Below, one piece after another: positions 57,006 through 64,000 of a stretch of DNA of 64,000 nucleotides (position 1 is its first letter; each line of letters begins with the position of its first letter). This DNA comes from Pseudomonas sp. MRSN 12121 (GTDB lineage Bacteria > Pseudomonadota > Gammaproteobacteria > Pseudomonadales > Pseudomonadaceae), in contig NZ_CP010892.1 in NCBI RefSeq assembly GCF_000931465.1, positions 1,302,001-1,366,000 on the forward strand. The letters run 5' to 3'. A program made the position numbers and the translations under genes. The notes below the pieces were generated by a model, which was not told the DNA's origin, made no database searches, and saw only the letters and a program-made list of their open reading frames with translations.

Positions 57006-57040
57006 GCCTGCGAAAAAGCTGAGCTGAACGCCGGACAGCA

Positions 57041-57065
57041 AAAAGGCCCGCAAGGGGCCTTTTCA
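57041..57065 (-). terminator. possible fdxA terminator
   Basis: AAAAAGGCCC and GGGCCTTTT at about 57040-57063 pair around GCAAG; read on the minus strand this hairpin ends in TTTTTG, just past the fdxA stop. Confidence 0.75.
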
Positions 57066-57079
57066 GGGAGTGCGAGTGA

Positions 57080-57403
57080 TCAGCGCTCCAGATCCTTGAT
57101 TTTGCCTTTGACGCCATCCCACTCTTCGGCATCGGGCAAGGACTCTTTCTTCTCGGTGATGTTGGGCCAGATTTCGGCCAGTTCAACGTTCAACTGAATG
57201 AATTCCTGCATCTCTTCCGGAACTTCATCCTCGGAGAAGATCGCTACAGCGGGGCATTCAGGCTCGCACAGCGCGCAGTCGATGCACTCATCCGGGTGAA
57301 TCACCAGGAAGTTCGGGCCTTCGTAAAAGCAGTCCACCGGACAGACTTCTACGCAGTCGGTGTACTTGCACTTGATGCAGTTGTCGGTGACGACGAAGGT
57401 CAT
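57080..57403 (-). CDS. fdxA: seven-iron ferredoxin FdxA
   Basis: 107 residues starting [21 protein letters not shown]. Two iron-sulfur clusters: a [3Fe-4S] site from [13 protein letters not shown] spacing and a [4Fe-4S] site from [12 protein letters not shown], each with a remote Cys-Pro partner. Electron carrier in the cytoplasm. The chosen ATG matches the universal FdxA start; upstream in-frame codons were rejected. Divergence from nothing upstream: mutS lies 142 bp further on the same strand. Confidence 0.97.
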   Translation of the reverse strand: MTFVVTDNCIKCKYTDCVEVCPVDCFYEGPNFLVIHPDECIDCALCEPECPAVAIFSEDEVPEEMQEFIQLNVELAEIWPNITEKKESLPDAEEWDGVKGKIKDLER

Positions 57404-57545
57404 TTCTAATTCTCTCCTCAGGCGGCGGCAGCGGAGCCCCTTCATGACGGGGTCGCCAGGTTCGGGAGCGATAATCTGCGGACCAGGCTAATAGCCCGCA
57501 GCATCCCAAACCGCGCGAGATTCTAACAGCTTGAAAGCATCAGCG

Positions 57546-60125
57546 TTAGATGCGTGTCTTCAATGTATAGAGCATTTCCAATGCCTTGCGCGGGGTCATG
57601 TCGTCCAGATCGAGCTTGGCCAGGTCATCGAGCACCGGGTGCGGCAGGCTGGCGAACATGTCGCTTTGTTGCGGAACCGAAGGCTTGCCCGCTACCGGTT
57701 GCGGCGCCTCGTGAGGCAGGCTGGTGGTCTCCAGGCGGCTCAAATGTTCGCGGGCGCGGACGATGACCGCGCTCGGAACCCCCGCCAGCTGGGCCACGGC
57801 CAGGCCATAGCTCTGGCTCGCTGGACCTGGCAGCACGTGGTGCAGGAAGACGATGCGCTCGTTGTGCTCGGTGGCGTTGAGGTGCACGTTGGCGACCAGC
57901 GGTTCGCTTTCCGGCAGCACCGTGAGCTCGAAGTAATGCGTGGCGAACAGGGTGTACGCCCGCAACTGGGCGAGACGTTCTGCCGCAGCCCACGCCAGGG
58001 ACAAGCCATCGAACGTACTGGTGCCACGCCCCACTTCGTCCATCAGCACCAGGCTGCGTTCGGTGGCGTTATGCAGAATATTGGCGGTTTCGCTCATTTC
58101 CACCATGAAGGTGGAACGGCCACCGGCCAGGTCGTCGCTGGAGCCGATCCGGGTAAAGATGCGGTCCACCAGGGACAGCTCGCAGCTGGCCGCCGGTACG
58201 AAGCTGCCGATATGGGCCAGCAACACGATCAGCGCGGTCTGTCGCATATAAGTGGACTTACCGCCCATGTTCGGGCCAGTGATCACCAGCATCCGGGTGT
58301 GGTCGTCCAGGCTCAGGTCATTGGCCACGAATGGCGTGGTCAGTACCTGTTCCACCACCGGGTGGCGACCCTGGGTGATGCGCATGCACGGTTCGCTGAC
58401 GAAGCGCGGGCAATTGAGGTCCAGGTTCAACGCGCGTTCGGCCAGGTTGCTCAGCACATCCAGTTCGGCCAGGGCCGAGGCGGTGTCCTGTAGCGGCGGC
58501 AGGTGGCCGATCAGGGTTTCCAGCAAGGCTTCGTAGAGCATCTTCTCGCGCGCCAGCGCACGGCTCTTGGCGGACAGCGCCTTGTCCTCGAAGGCCTTGA
58601 GCTCCGGGGTGATGAAGCGTTCGGCGCCTTTGAGGGTCTGGCGCCGGATGTAATCCGCCGGGGCCTGCTCGGCCTGTTTGCTGGGCAATTCGATGAAGTA
58701 GCCGTGAATCCGGTTGTAGCCGACTTTCAGGTTGGCCAGGCCGGTACGCGCCTTTTCCCGGGCTTCCAGGTCGATGAGGAATTGTCCGGCGTTTTCACTC
58801 AGCGATTGCAGTTCGTCCAGTTCGCTGTCGTAACCGGTCTTCAACACGCCGCCGTCGCGGATCACCGCTGGCGGGTTGTCGATGATGGCTTTTTCCAGCA
58901 GCGCCGCCAGTTCCGGGTAGGTGCTGGTGGTCACCGCCAGCTGGCTCAGGTGCTCGGCTTCGAGTTCGGTCATCGCCAGTTGCAGTTCCGGCAGCGCTGC
59001 CAGGGCGTCGCGCAGGCGTGCCAGGTCGCGGGGACGGGCGTTGCGCAGGCCGATACGCGCGAGGATCCGCTCGATGTCGCCGATTTCCTTGAGCTGCGGT
59101 TGCAGCCTTTCGAAGCGGTAACCGTCCAGCAGGCAGCCGATCGAGGTCTGCCGCGCCTGCAGGACTTTCAAGTCGCGCAGCGGACGGTTCAGCCAGCGGG
59201 TCAGCAGGCGGCTGCCCATGGCGGTCTGGCAACGGTCGACCACCGATTGCAGGGTGTTGTCGCGGCCGCCGGCGAGGTTGGTATCCAGTTCCAGGTTGCG
59301 GCGGCTGGCGCCGTCGAGCACCACGGTGTCGTCCAGGCGTTCATGGCGCAGGCTGCGCAGGTGGGGCAGGGCGGTGCGCTGGGTTTCCTTGGCATAGCTG
59401 AGCAGGCAGCCCGCGGCGCCGATGGCCAGGGTCAGGTTTTCGCAGCCGAAGCCCTTGAGGTCCTGGGTGGAAAACTGCTGGCAGAGGCTCTTGTGGGCCG
59501 AGTCGCGCTCGAAGTCCCAGGGCGCGCGACGGCGCACGCCACGGCGTTTTTCCGCTGGCAGGCCTTGTGGCCAGTCGTCCGGGATCAGCAGCTCCACCGG
59601 ATTGATGCGTTCCAGCTCGGCCAGCAGGTTTTCCCAGCCCTTGATCTCCAGGACCGTGAAGTTGCCACTGGTGATGTCCAGCACGGCGAGGCCGAACAGA
59701 CGCTCATCGCCCAGCACCGCGGCGATCAGGTTATCCCGGCGCTCGTCGAGCAGGGCTTCGTCGCTGACGGTGCCCGGGGTAATGATGCGCACCACCTGGC
59801 GTTCCACCGGGCCTTTGCTGGTGGCCGGGTCGCCGACCTGCTCGCAGATCACCACCGACTCGCCCAGTTTCACCAGCTTGGCCAGGTAACCCTCGGCGGC
59901 GTGGTAGGGAATGCCGCACATCGGGATGGCCTGGCCCGCCGACTGTCCACGCGCGGTCAGGGTGATGTCCAGCAACTTGGCGGCCTTCTTCGCGTCCTCA
60001 TAGAAGATCTCGTAGAAGTCGCCCATGCGGTAGAACATCAGCTGATCGGGGTGCTGGTTCTTGAGGCGCCAGTATTGCTGCATCATCGGCGTGTGGGAGG
60101 ACAGATCGGTGAGCGCTTTATTCAT
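57546..60125 (-). CDS. mutS: DNA mismatch repair protein MutS
   Basis: 859 residues. N-terminal mismatch-binding Phe-x-Glu lies in [17 protein letters not shown]. The ATPase Walker A is [15 protein letters not shown], Walker B is [20 protein letters not shown], and the dimer-contact H-T-H follows. The C-terminal tail ends in [13 protein letters not shown]. The ATG at 60125 matches the usual start [19 protein letters not shown]; an in-frame TTG-type extension of 56 codons is not conserved. mutS marks the edge of a tailocin/prophage site in this genus. Confidence 0.98.
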   Translation of the reverse strand: MNKALTDLSSHTPMMQQYWRLKNQHPDQLMFYRMGDFYEIFYEDAKKAAKLLDITLTARGQSAGQAIPMCGIPYHAAEGYLAKLVKLGESVVICEQVGDPATSKGPVERQVVRIITPGTVSDEALLDERRDNLIAAVLGDERLFGLAVLDITSGNFTVLEIKGWENLLAELERINPVELLIPDDWPQGLPAEKRRGVRRRAPWDFERDSAHKSLCQQFSTQDLKGFGCENLTLAIGAAGCLLSYAKETQRTALPHLRSLRHERLDDTVVLDGASRRNLELDTNLAGGRDNTLQSVVDRCQTAMGSRLLTRWLNRPLRDLKVLQARQTSIGCLLDGYRFERLQPQLKEIGDIERILARIGLRNARPRDLARLRDALAALPELQLAMTELEAEHLSQLAVTTSTYPELAALLEKAIIDNPPAVIRDGGVLKTGYDSELDELQSLSENAGQFLIDLEAREKARTGLANLKVGYNRIHGYFIELPSKQAEQAPADYIRRQTLKGAERFITPELKAFEDKALSAKSRALAREKMLYEALLETLIGHLPPLQDTASALAELDVLSNLAERALNLDLNCPRFVSEPCMRITQGRHPVVEQVLTTPFVANDLSLDDHTRMLVITGPNMGGKSTYMRQTALIVLLAHIGSFVPAASCELSLVDRIFTRIGSSDDLAGGRSTFMVEMSETANILHNATERSLVLMDEVGRGTSTFDGLSLAWAAAERLAQLRAYTLFATHYFELTVLPESEPLVANVHLNATEHNERIVFLHHVLPGPASQSYGLAVAQLAGVPSAVIVRAREHLSRLETTSLPHEAPQPVAGKPSVPQQSDMFASLPHPVLDDLAKLDLDDMTPRKALEMLYTLKTRI

Positions 60126-60313
60126 CGGGTCGTCAGGTTGATTCGTTGAAAAGGGTGAGCAGGAGACGGGGCAGAGGCCCGGCGTTTTCGCGATGGACGC
60201 AAGGTTACCATGGGCCGTCCGGCCTTCGCAGGGATGAAGCCACCCCGGATTCAAGGGGCATGATGCAAAAATATGCATTTTAGCATTTGTCATCGGCGAA
60301 AATAACGAGCAAT
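60126..60313. promoter_or_regulatory. mutS-repressor divergent region with repressor operators
   Basis: 188 bp. ATGCAT-TT-TAGCAT at 60273-60286 matches the 14-bp operator form found in front of the lysis cassette. A related ATGCAAAAATATGCAT at 60263-60278 overlaps it, and ATGCGCGTTATGCA at 60314-60327 overlaps the first codons of the repressor gene. The sites suggest repressor autoregulation. Confidence 0.65.
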
Positions 60314-61060
60314 ATGCGCGTTATGCAAAAGCGCAACGTTTCTATCGTCTTAAGAGAGCTCCTCGATCGCGATGGCATTTCCCCTACGGAACTCCATCGG
60401 CGCACGGGCGTGCCTCAATCCACCCTTTCGCGGATCCTCAGCGGCAAGATTGTCGATCCTTCGGACAAGCACATCTCGCGGATCGCCGAGTACTTCCAGG
60501 TCAGCACCGACCAGTTGCGCGGACGCGCGGCTATCGCGTCGGCGCGGTCGATGGCTGCCCACGATGATCCGCATTCGCAACTCAAGGACATAAGTCTGTG
60601 GGACGACGATACCCCCGTCGATGACGACGAGGTCTCGGTCCCCTTTCTTCGCGAGGTTGAATTGGCTGCAGGATCAGGAAGATTCGTCATCGAGGAAAGC
60701 GAGCGCTCCAGCCTGCGCTTCGGCAAGCGCAGCCTGCGGCACAACGGCGTGCAGTTCGACCAGGCCAAATGCGTGACGGTACGGGGCAACAGCATGTTGC
60801 CGGTGCTGCGCGACGGCGCCACGGTAGGGGTCAATGCCGGCAAGTGTGGTATCGGCGACATCGTCGACGGCGATCTTTATGCCATCAACCACAACGGCCA
60901 GTTGCGGGTGAAGCAGCTTTACCGCCTGCCTTCCGGCATTCGCCTGCGCAGCTTCAACCGCGACGAACATCCGGATGAGGACTACAGCTTCCAGGACATG
61001 CAGGAAGAGCAGATCGTCATCCTGGGTCATGTCTTCTGGTGGGGCATGTACGCCCGCTGA
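60314..61060 (+). CDS. phage-type repressor, XRE and S24 peptidase (PrtR/CI-like)
   Basis: 248 residues from the ATG at 60314; a second ATG at 60323 and a TTG at 60287 are possible. HTH (about 23-48: [20 protein letters not shown]) then an acidic linker and a LexA-like self-cleaving domain: Ala119-Gly120 cleavage site in ELAAGSGRF, Ser160 in [10 protein letters not shown] and Lys200 in [10 protein letters not shown]. This predicts RecA-stimulated autocleavage after DNA damage. It is the counterpart of PrtR at tailocin clusters beside mutS. It most likely binds the ATGCAT-NN-ATGCAT operators on both sides of its gene. Confidence 0.92.
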   Translation: MRVMQKRNVSIVLRELLDRDGISPTELHRRTGVPQSTLSRILSGKIVDPSDKHISRIAEYFQVSTDQLRGRAAIASARSMAAHDDPHSQLKDISLWDDDTPVDDDEVSVPFLREVELAAGSGRFVIEESERSSLRFGKRSLRHNGVQFDQAKCVTVRGNSMLPVLRDGATVGVNAGKCGIGDIVDGDLYAINHNGQLRVKQLYRLPSGIRLRSFNRDEHPDEDYSFQDMQEEQIVILGHVFWWGMYAR

Positions 61061-61076
61061 CCGCAGCCCATTAGCC

Positions 61077-61103
61077 AAAGCCCGCCCTCGAGCGGGCTTT
61101 TTT
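61077..61103 (+). terminator. intrinsic terminator after the repressor gene
   Basis: AAGCCCGC and GCGGGCTT around CCTCGA, then TTTTTT. Confidence 0.92.
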
Positions 61104-61146
61104 GTGCCTGGCGCAAACCCTCCAAACCTTTATTTATGCGGCTTTC

Positions 61147-61215
61147 ATGCATGCGAGCATTTTTAACGCATAAATAAATGCATTTACGCATTGACTGGAT
61201 ATGCATCCATGCATA
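61147..61215 (+). promoter_or_regulatory. operator array for the phage-type repressor
   Basis: Three 14-bp sites of the form ATGCAT-NN-ACGCAT: ATGCATGCGAGCAT (61147-61160), ATGCATTTACGCAT (61178-61191) and ATGCATCCATGCAT (61201-61214). The last is within the 16-bp perfect palindrome TATGCAT-CC-ATGCATA (61200-61215). A half-site TTAACGCAT lies at about 61163-61171. Centres are about 31 and 23 bp apart. The same form stands in front of the repressor gene. Confidence 0.75.
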
Positions 61216-61219
61216 TTAT
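61191..61219 (+). promoter_or_regulatory. repressible sigma70 promoter of the lysis region
   Basis: TTGACT (61191-61196) and TATTAT (61214-61219) with ideal 17-bp spacing. The palindromic operator fills the spacer and touches the -10, so bound repressor would exclude polymerase. The expected start is near 61226. Confidence 0.78.
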
Positions 61220-61225
61220 TCGTTC

Positions 61226-61508
61226 CAAGCCGCTCAGCAGCGGCGAGCAACACCGCTCTTTAGTGGCAAAAGCATAGGCAGCGATGAACCGGCCTCGACG
61301 GTTCAGAGGGTTGGCAACTGACCCGGGTGTGCAGCGTAAAGCACCAAGAGCAGTTATCCGGCGGGCAGGGACCGCGGTCGGAAAAACAATTTGAATGGAC
61401 TCGTACCGCGCCAGTAGCGCCGAAAAGTCAGCTTCCTTTCGGTGAACAGGATGAAAGGAAGGCGAAGGACCGCATTACTGAAAAGCCCGGCTCGGCGCCG
61501 GGCTTTTT
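61226..61508 (+). ncRNA. candidate terminated leader RNA of the lysis region
   Basis: About 283 nt between the repressible promoter and a strong intrinsic terminator, without a convincing coding sequence. It can fold locally: GAACCG/CGGTTC (about 61284-61304), and a perfect 9-bp stem CTTCCTTTC (61432-61440) / GAAAGGAAG (61453-61461), before the terminator. By analogy with the late leader of lambdoid phages it may need an antiterminator for transcription to reach the lysis genes. This is inference; no known RNA family was recognised. Confidence 0.5.
61484..61508 (+). terminator. intrinsic terminator of the leader
   Basis: Perfect 8-bp GC-rich arms AGCCCGGC (61484-61491) and GCCGGGCT (61497-61504) around TCGGC, ending TTTTT. 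It lies 150 bp before the first downstream gene. Confidence 0.9.
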
Positions 61509-61545
61509 GGAATGCCTACCTGACGCACCGCATTCGGGGCCTCAT

Positions 61546-61607
61546 TCCCGCTGCGCAACGCCTCACCCTGTGAGGGCCGCGAGCCCCGAGCGATCGCCTG
61601 TGAGCGA
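61546..61607 (+). pseudogene. remnant of a com 3' end
   Basis: This stretch aligns without gaps to 63858-63919 in the intact com-like gene, with 46 of 62 bases identical by hand count. The reading frame is kept: SRCATPHPVRAASPERSPVSD versus SRCGTLNHEKATSFERSPLSE (split across two parts of each sequence). 20 of 21 bases agree at the end (61587-61607 with 63899-63919). The 5' part of com, with the first Cys pair, is missing. It looks like debris from duplication or replacement. Confidence 0.7.
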
Positions 61608-61661
61608 CATGAATGCTGCTTCGGCGGCAAAACCCAAACCATCGAACCCATAGGTGAACAC

Positions 61662-62243
61662 ATGAACCTCTTGAAAAAATACCTCGCTCCCATGCTCGCC
61701 GCCGCTGTGCTGCTGGGCTCCGCGGCCAACGCCGTTGCGGCCAACCTGCTGGTCAACGGCAGTTTCGAGCAGCCCGGTTGCAGTGGTGGCTGTGTCCTGG
61801 ATACCCCGGCAAAAACCAACTTCATCACTGGCTGGACCACCTTCCTGTCCGGTGCCGAGTACTTCAACGTACCGGCTTCCTTCGGCGGTTCCGTCGCCGC
61901 GGATGGCCTGGTGATCGTTGACTTGGCGAACTATGTCTATGGCAACGGCGGGGGCATTCAACAGAACTTCGCCACTGTCGTCGGCGCCAAGTACCGACTG
62001 ACGTTCAGCGCCGGCAATTCGAAGTTCGCCGGTCGTTCGGGCGACGGCATCGTACAGGTCAAGGTGGCTGGCCAAACCGCCACTTTCAATACGCCAACCG
62101 CCAAGGGCGTGGCGATCGAGTGGAGCACCCTGACCTACGACTTCACCGCCACTACCACGCAAACGACTCTGGCGTTCTCCAACGAGCAGAATCCGTATGC
62201 CAACTTTGCCTTTATCGACAACGTCATTGTTGAACGCCTGTAA
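61662..62243 (+). CDS. exported DUF642 / choice-of-anchor C-like protein
   Basis: 193 residues. Signal peptide MNLLKKYLAPMLAAAVLLGS followed by an Ala-rich cleavage region ending near VAA. The mature protein starts NLLVNGSFEQPG, the opening of DUF642-type galactose-binding-like jelly-roll domains, with a likely disulfide pair in PGCSGGCVLD. The C-terminus is VEYD/FIDNVIVERL-like (here AFIDNVIVERL), as in that family. No PEP-CTERM or anchor is present. Function unknown; carbohydrate or surface binding is a guess. An exported protein of this type between a phage repressor and a holin is unusual. Confidence 0.72.
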   Translation: MNLLKKYLAPMLAAAVLLGSAANAVAANLLVNGSFEQPGCSGGCVLDTPAKTNFITGWTTFLSGAEYFNVPASFGGSVAADGLVIVDLANYVYGNGGGIQQNFATVVGAKYRLTFSAGNSKFAGRSGDGIVQVKVAGQTATFNTPTAKGVAIEWSTLTYDFTATTTQTTLAFSNEQNPYANFAFIDNVIVERL

Positions 62244-62345
62244 CGCTCGCTCGGCAGGCTTTTCCAGTGTCGAAGACGGCGCCGCGGGAGCGCTGCCGTC
62301 TGCTCCTTCAGCCCCGCACTCATCAACGCTCCCAGGAGGCGTGAC

Positions 62346-62693
62346 ATGACAAACGAGCAACAAGCGTTGCTGGACATGCCGATCTGGCTGGTCATCGTCC
62401 TGGCCCTGATGGGCGGGGTATCCGGCGAAATGTGGCGCGCCGACAAGGAGGGCGCCCGCGGCTGGCTGCTGGTGCGGCGCCTGGCCCTGCGTTCCGGAGC
62501 CTGTGTGATCTGCGGGGTCTCGACCATCATGCTGCTGTATGCCGCCGGCGTCTCGATCTGGACCGCTGGTGCCTTCGGTTGCCTGACCGCCATGGCAGGC
62601 GCCGATGTGGCCATCGGCCTTTACGAGCGCTGGGCGGCCAAGCGCCTGGGGGTGTGCGAAGTGCCGCCCAAGGACTCCCGCCCGGATGCCTGA
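62346..62693 (+). CDS. phage holin family protein
   Basis: 115 residues. Hydrophobic segments at about 13-30 (IWLVIVLALMGGVSGEMW) and 50-72 plus 75-90 (ACVICGVSTIMLLYAAGV, AFGCLTAMAGADVAIGLY), and a charged C-terminus. The layout matches small holins of P2/HP1-like phages and tailocins, which open the inner membrane for the endolysin. A strong AGGAGG lies 7 nt upstream. The amidase follows. Confidence 0.82.
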   Translation: MTNEQQALLDMPIWLVIVLALMGGVSGEMWRADKEGARGWLLVRRLALRSGACVICGVSTIMLLYAAGVSIWTAGAFGCLTAMAGADVAIGLYERWAAKRLGVCEVPPKDSRPDA

Positions 62694-62711
62694 ATAACCT
62701 TCCAAACAAAA

Positions 62712-62732
62712 CGTCGACCTTATGAGTCGACG
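62712..62732 (+). other. hairpin between holin and amidase genes
   Basis: Perfect 7-bp arms CGTCGAC and GTCGACG around CTTATGA, 19 bp after the holin stop. No T-run. It could influence RNA processing or coupling between the two lysis genes. Confidence 0.5.
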
Positions 62733-62859
62733 CCGTGATACCCGCCTGACGCAGGACGCGTACTCGTCTTGAACGAGCTCGATCGGCCTTCCAGACAGGA
62801 AGGCTTTCGGCACGGCGCCATGCCGTGCACCCATCCGTTTCAAAGAGAGGCAAAAAACC

Positions 62860-63624
62860 ATGATCCCGATCGATTACAACAGCTACCGCACCCTCGCGCC
62901 CTACAACAAGCGCGTGCGTTTCCTGGTGCTGCATTACACGGCCCTGAACTTCGAGGCATCGGTCAAGGCCCTGACCACCGGCGCGGCGAGCGCCCATTAC
63001 CTGATTCCTGCGTTGCAGGATCCGACCTACCAGGCCGCGGGTTTCCAGGAGCAGCGGATTTTCAACCTGGTGGCCGAGGAAGATCGTGCCTGGCATGCCG
63101 GTGTCAGTGACTGGGCCGGTCGCAGTGGCTTGAACGACACGTCCATCGGCATTGAAATCGTCAACGAAGCCACCGACGTCAACGGGGTGTTCACCTTTCC
63201 GGATTACGAACGCTCCCAGGTCGAGGCGCTCAAGCAGCTGGCCCTGAATATCCTCCAGCGTTATCCGGATCTGTCGCCGAAGAACGTGGTGGGCCATTCC
63301 GATATCGCGGTGGGGCGCAAATCCGACCCGGGTCCCAAGTTGCCCTGGAAGGAGCTCTACAAGGCCGGCATCGGCGCCTGGTACGACGAGCCGACCAAGA
63401 GGAAATACGTCCAGCAATTCCGCGCCGCGGGCCTGCCCGAGCGCGCCGCCGTGCTCAAGGCCTTCGCCGCCTATGGTTATGGCGTGCCGGCGCAGGCGAC
63501 GGATGACTTCTTCCAGTCGCTGGTGCGGGCCTTCCAGATGCATTTCCGGCCGAAGAACTACGCCGGGAAACTGGATGTGGAAACCTGCGCGATTCTTTAT
63601 GCGCTGAACGAGAAGTACGCCTGA
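62860..63624 (+). CDS. N-acetylmuramoyl-L-alanine amidase (Amidase_2, AmiD-like), probable endolysin
   Basis: 254 residues. Amidase_2 domain (about 1-170) with zinc ligand His in FLVLHYTALN, His in VVGHSDIAVG and Asp in GRKSDPGPKLPW; the general base region is GIEIVNEA. A C-terminal peptidoglycan-binding domain (about 180-254; VRAFQMHFRPKNYAGKLDVET) follows. The layout is that of E. coli AmiD, but the signal peptide and lipobox are absent, fitting a cytoplasmic endolysin released by the neighbouring holin. GAGAGG stands 9-10 nt before the ATG. Confidence 0.9.
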   Translation: MIPIDYNSYRTLAPYNKRVRFLVLHYTALNFEASVKALTTGAASAHYLIPALQDPTYQAAGFQEQRIFNLVAEEDRAWHAGVSDWAGRSGLNDTSIGIEIVNEATDVNGVFTFPDYERSQVEALKQLALNILQRYPDLSPKNVVGHSDIAVGRKSDPGPKLPWKELYKAGIGAWYDEPTKRKYVQQFRAAGLPERAAVLKAFAAYGYGVPAQATDDFFQSLVRAFQMHFRPKNYAGKLDVETCAILYALNEKYA

Positions 63625-63668
63625 GTTTTTATCCTTCGGTGTCGAGCGATTACAGCGCGATACCCCAC

Positions 63669-63699
63669 GAAAAGCCTGGTCTCTGAATCAGGCTTTTTT
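63669..63699 (+). terminator. intrinsic terminator after the amidase gene
   Basis: AAAAGCCTG and CAGGCTTTT around GTCTCTGAAT, then further T residues. It separates the lysis cassette from the com-like gene, which then needs read-through or its own promoter. Confidence 0.87.
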
Positions 63700-63743
63700 G
63701 TACCTGCAAGCCAGCCAAGGCGCTCATTGCTTGGGCGAGCGGG

Positions 63744-63959
63744 ATGGACCCGGCGGAAAATCAAATGGACTGGCAGATGTTGAAAGAATGCAGATGTGGA
63801 AAGTGCAACAGACTGCTTGCCCGGGTGGGTGAGTTCACCGAGCTCCAGATCAAGTGTTCCCGTTGCGGGACCTTGAATCATGAGAAGGCCACGAGCTTCG
63901 AGCGATCGCCTTTGAGCGAACTACCCGCGGCACAGGCTGCGGGTTTCCTTTCGGCATAG
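63744..63959 (+). CDS. Com-like zinc-finger regulator (phage Mu Com family)
   Basis: 71 residues from the ATG at 63744; ATGs at 63765 and 63777 are also possible, the last giving MLKECRCGKCNRLLAR, which is closest to Mu Com. Two Cys-x2-Cys pairs (CGKC and CSRC) about 20 residues apart form the zinc knuckle. In phage Mu, Com binds mom mRNA and activates its translation. The ribosome site is weak for all three starts. A new gene begins 31 bp downstream, as mom does after com in Mu. A decayed copy of its 3' end lies at 61546-61607. Confidence 0.82.
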   Translation: MDPAENQMDWQMLKECRCGKCNRLLARVGEFTELQIKCSRCGTLNHEKATSFERSPLSELPAAQAAGFLSA

Positions 63960-63989
63960 GGCCGACTGGGACAACTCAAGGAGCAACAC

Positions 63990-64000
63990 ATGGATCGTTT
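63990..64000 (+). CDS. start of a further gene, cut by the window end
   Basis: ATGGATCGTTT preceded by AAGGAG 7 nt upstream (63978-63983). Only MDR plus two bases of the next codon are visible, so nothing can be said of its product. From context it could be a DNA-modification, tail or other phage gene. Confidence 0.4.

Noticed and set aside
61327..61653. A 108-codon open frame in the leader region before the DUF642 gene
   Set aside because: It runs through the leader hairpins and the intrinsic terminator, lacks a ribosome site, and only its last third resembles com; treated as leader RNA plus com remnant.

Overview
The window is chromosomal DNA of a fluorescent Pseudomonas (P. fluorescens/chlororaphis/protegens complex). 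Evidence: GC-rich coding sequence; Pseudomonas-type REP pairs; the gene order rpsB-tsf-pyrH-frr-uppS-cdsA-dxr-rseP-bamA-skp-lpxD-fabZ-lpxA-lpxB-rnhB-dnaE-accA-tilS-pyrG-kdsA-eno-ftsB-ispD, then adhC-fghA-ispF-truD-surE-pcm-nlpD-rpoS-rsmZ-fdxA-mutS; and an rsmZ small RNA downstream of rpoS. No tRNA, rRNA, CRISPR array or insertion sequence was seen.

Layout. 1-5.3 kb: end of an RND efflux permease, two small envelope proteins, plsB and a cold-shock gene. 5.3-10.6 kb (minus strand): a hypothetical gene, rlmA, dapE and the glucan synthase ndvB. 10.9-21.7 kb: the tcdA/csdE/csdA tRNA-modification and sulfur-transfer genes, dapD, an ArsC/Spx-like reductase, a Na+/H+ antiporter, dapC, glnD and map. 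21.9-48.2 kb: a long plus-strand core block for translation elongation, nucleotide and isoprenoid synthesis, phospholipid and lipid A synthesis, outer-membrane assembly, replication, CTP, Kdo and enolase. 48.4-51.4 kb: a LysR regulator divergent from the glutathione-dependent formaldehyde detoxification pair adhC-fghA. 51.5-57.4 kb: ispF-truD-surE-pcm-nlpD-rpoS, the Gac/Rsm small RNA rsmZ, and fdxA. 57.5-60.1 kb: mutS.

From about 60.2 kb to the right edge the content becomes accessory. It starts with a CI/PrtR-like self-cleaving repressor divergent from mutS. A sigma70-type promoter follows, with a perfect palindromic operator in its spacer and further copies of the same motif upstream and at the repressor gene. 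Next come a roughly 280-nt leader ending in an intrinsic terminator, an exported DUF642-like protein, a holin, an AmiD-like endolysin and a Mu Com-like zinc-finger protein. This looks like the regulatory and lysis end of a tailocin or prophage at the mutS locus, whose structural genes would lie beyond 64 kb. A decayed copy of the 3' end of com lies upstream of the DUF642 gene, so partial com copies bracket the lysis cassette. This region is the least ordinary part of the window.

Six REP pairs (REPINs) sit between genes, five of them between convergent gene ends. Four of these combine one standard arm with one of two longer arm variants. Identification of genes rests on reading motifs and gene order by eye; no database search was possible.
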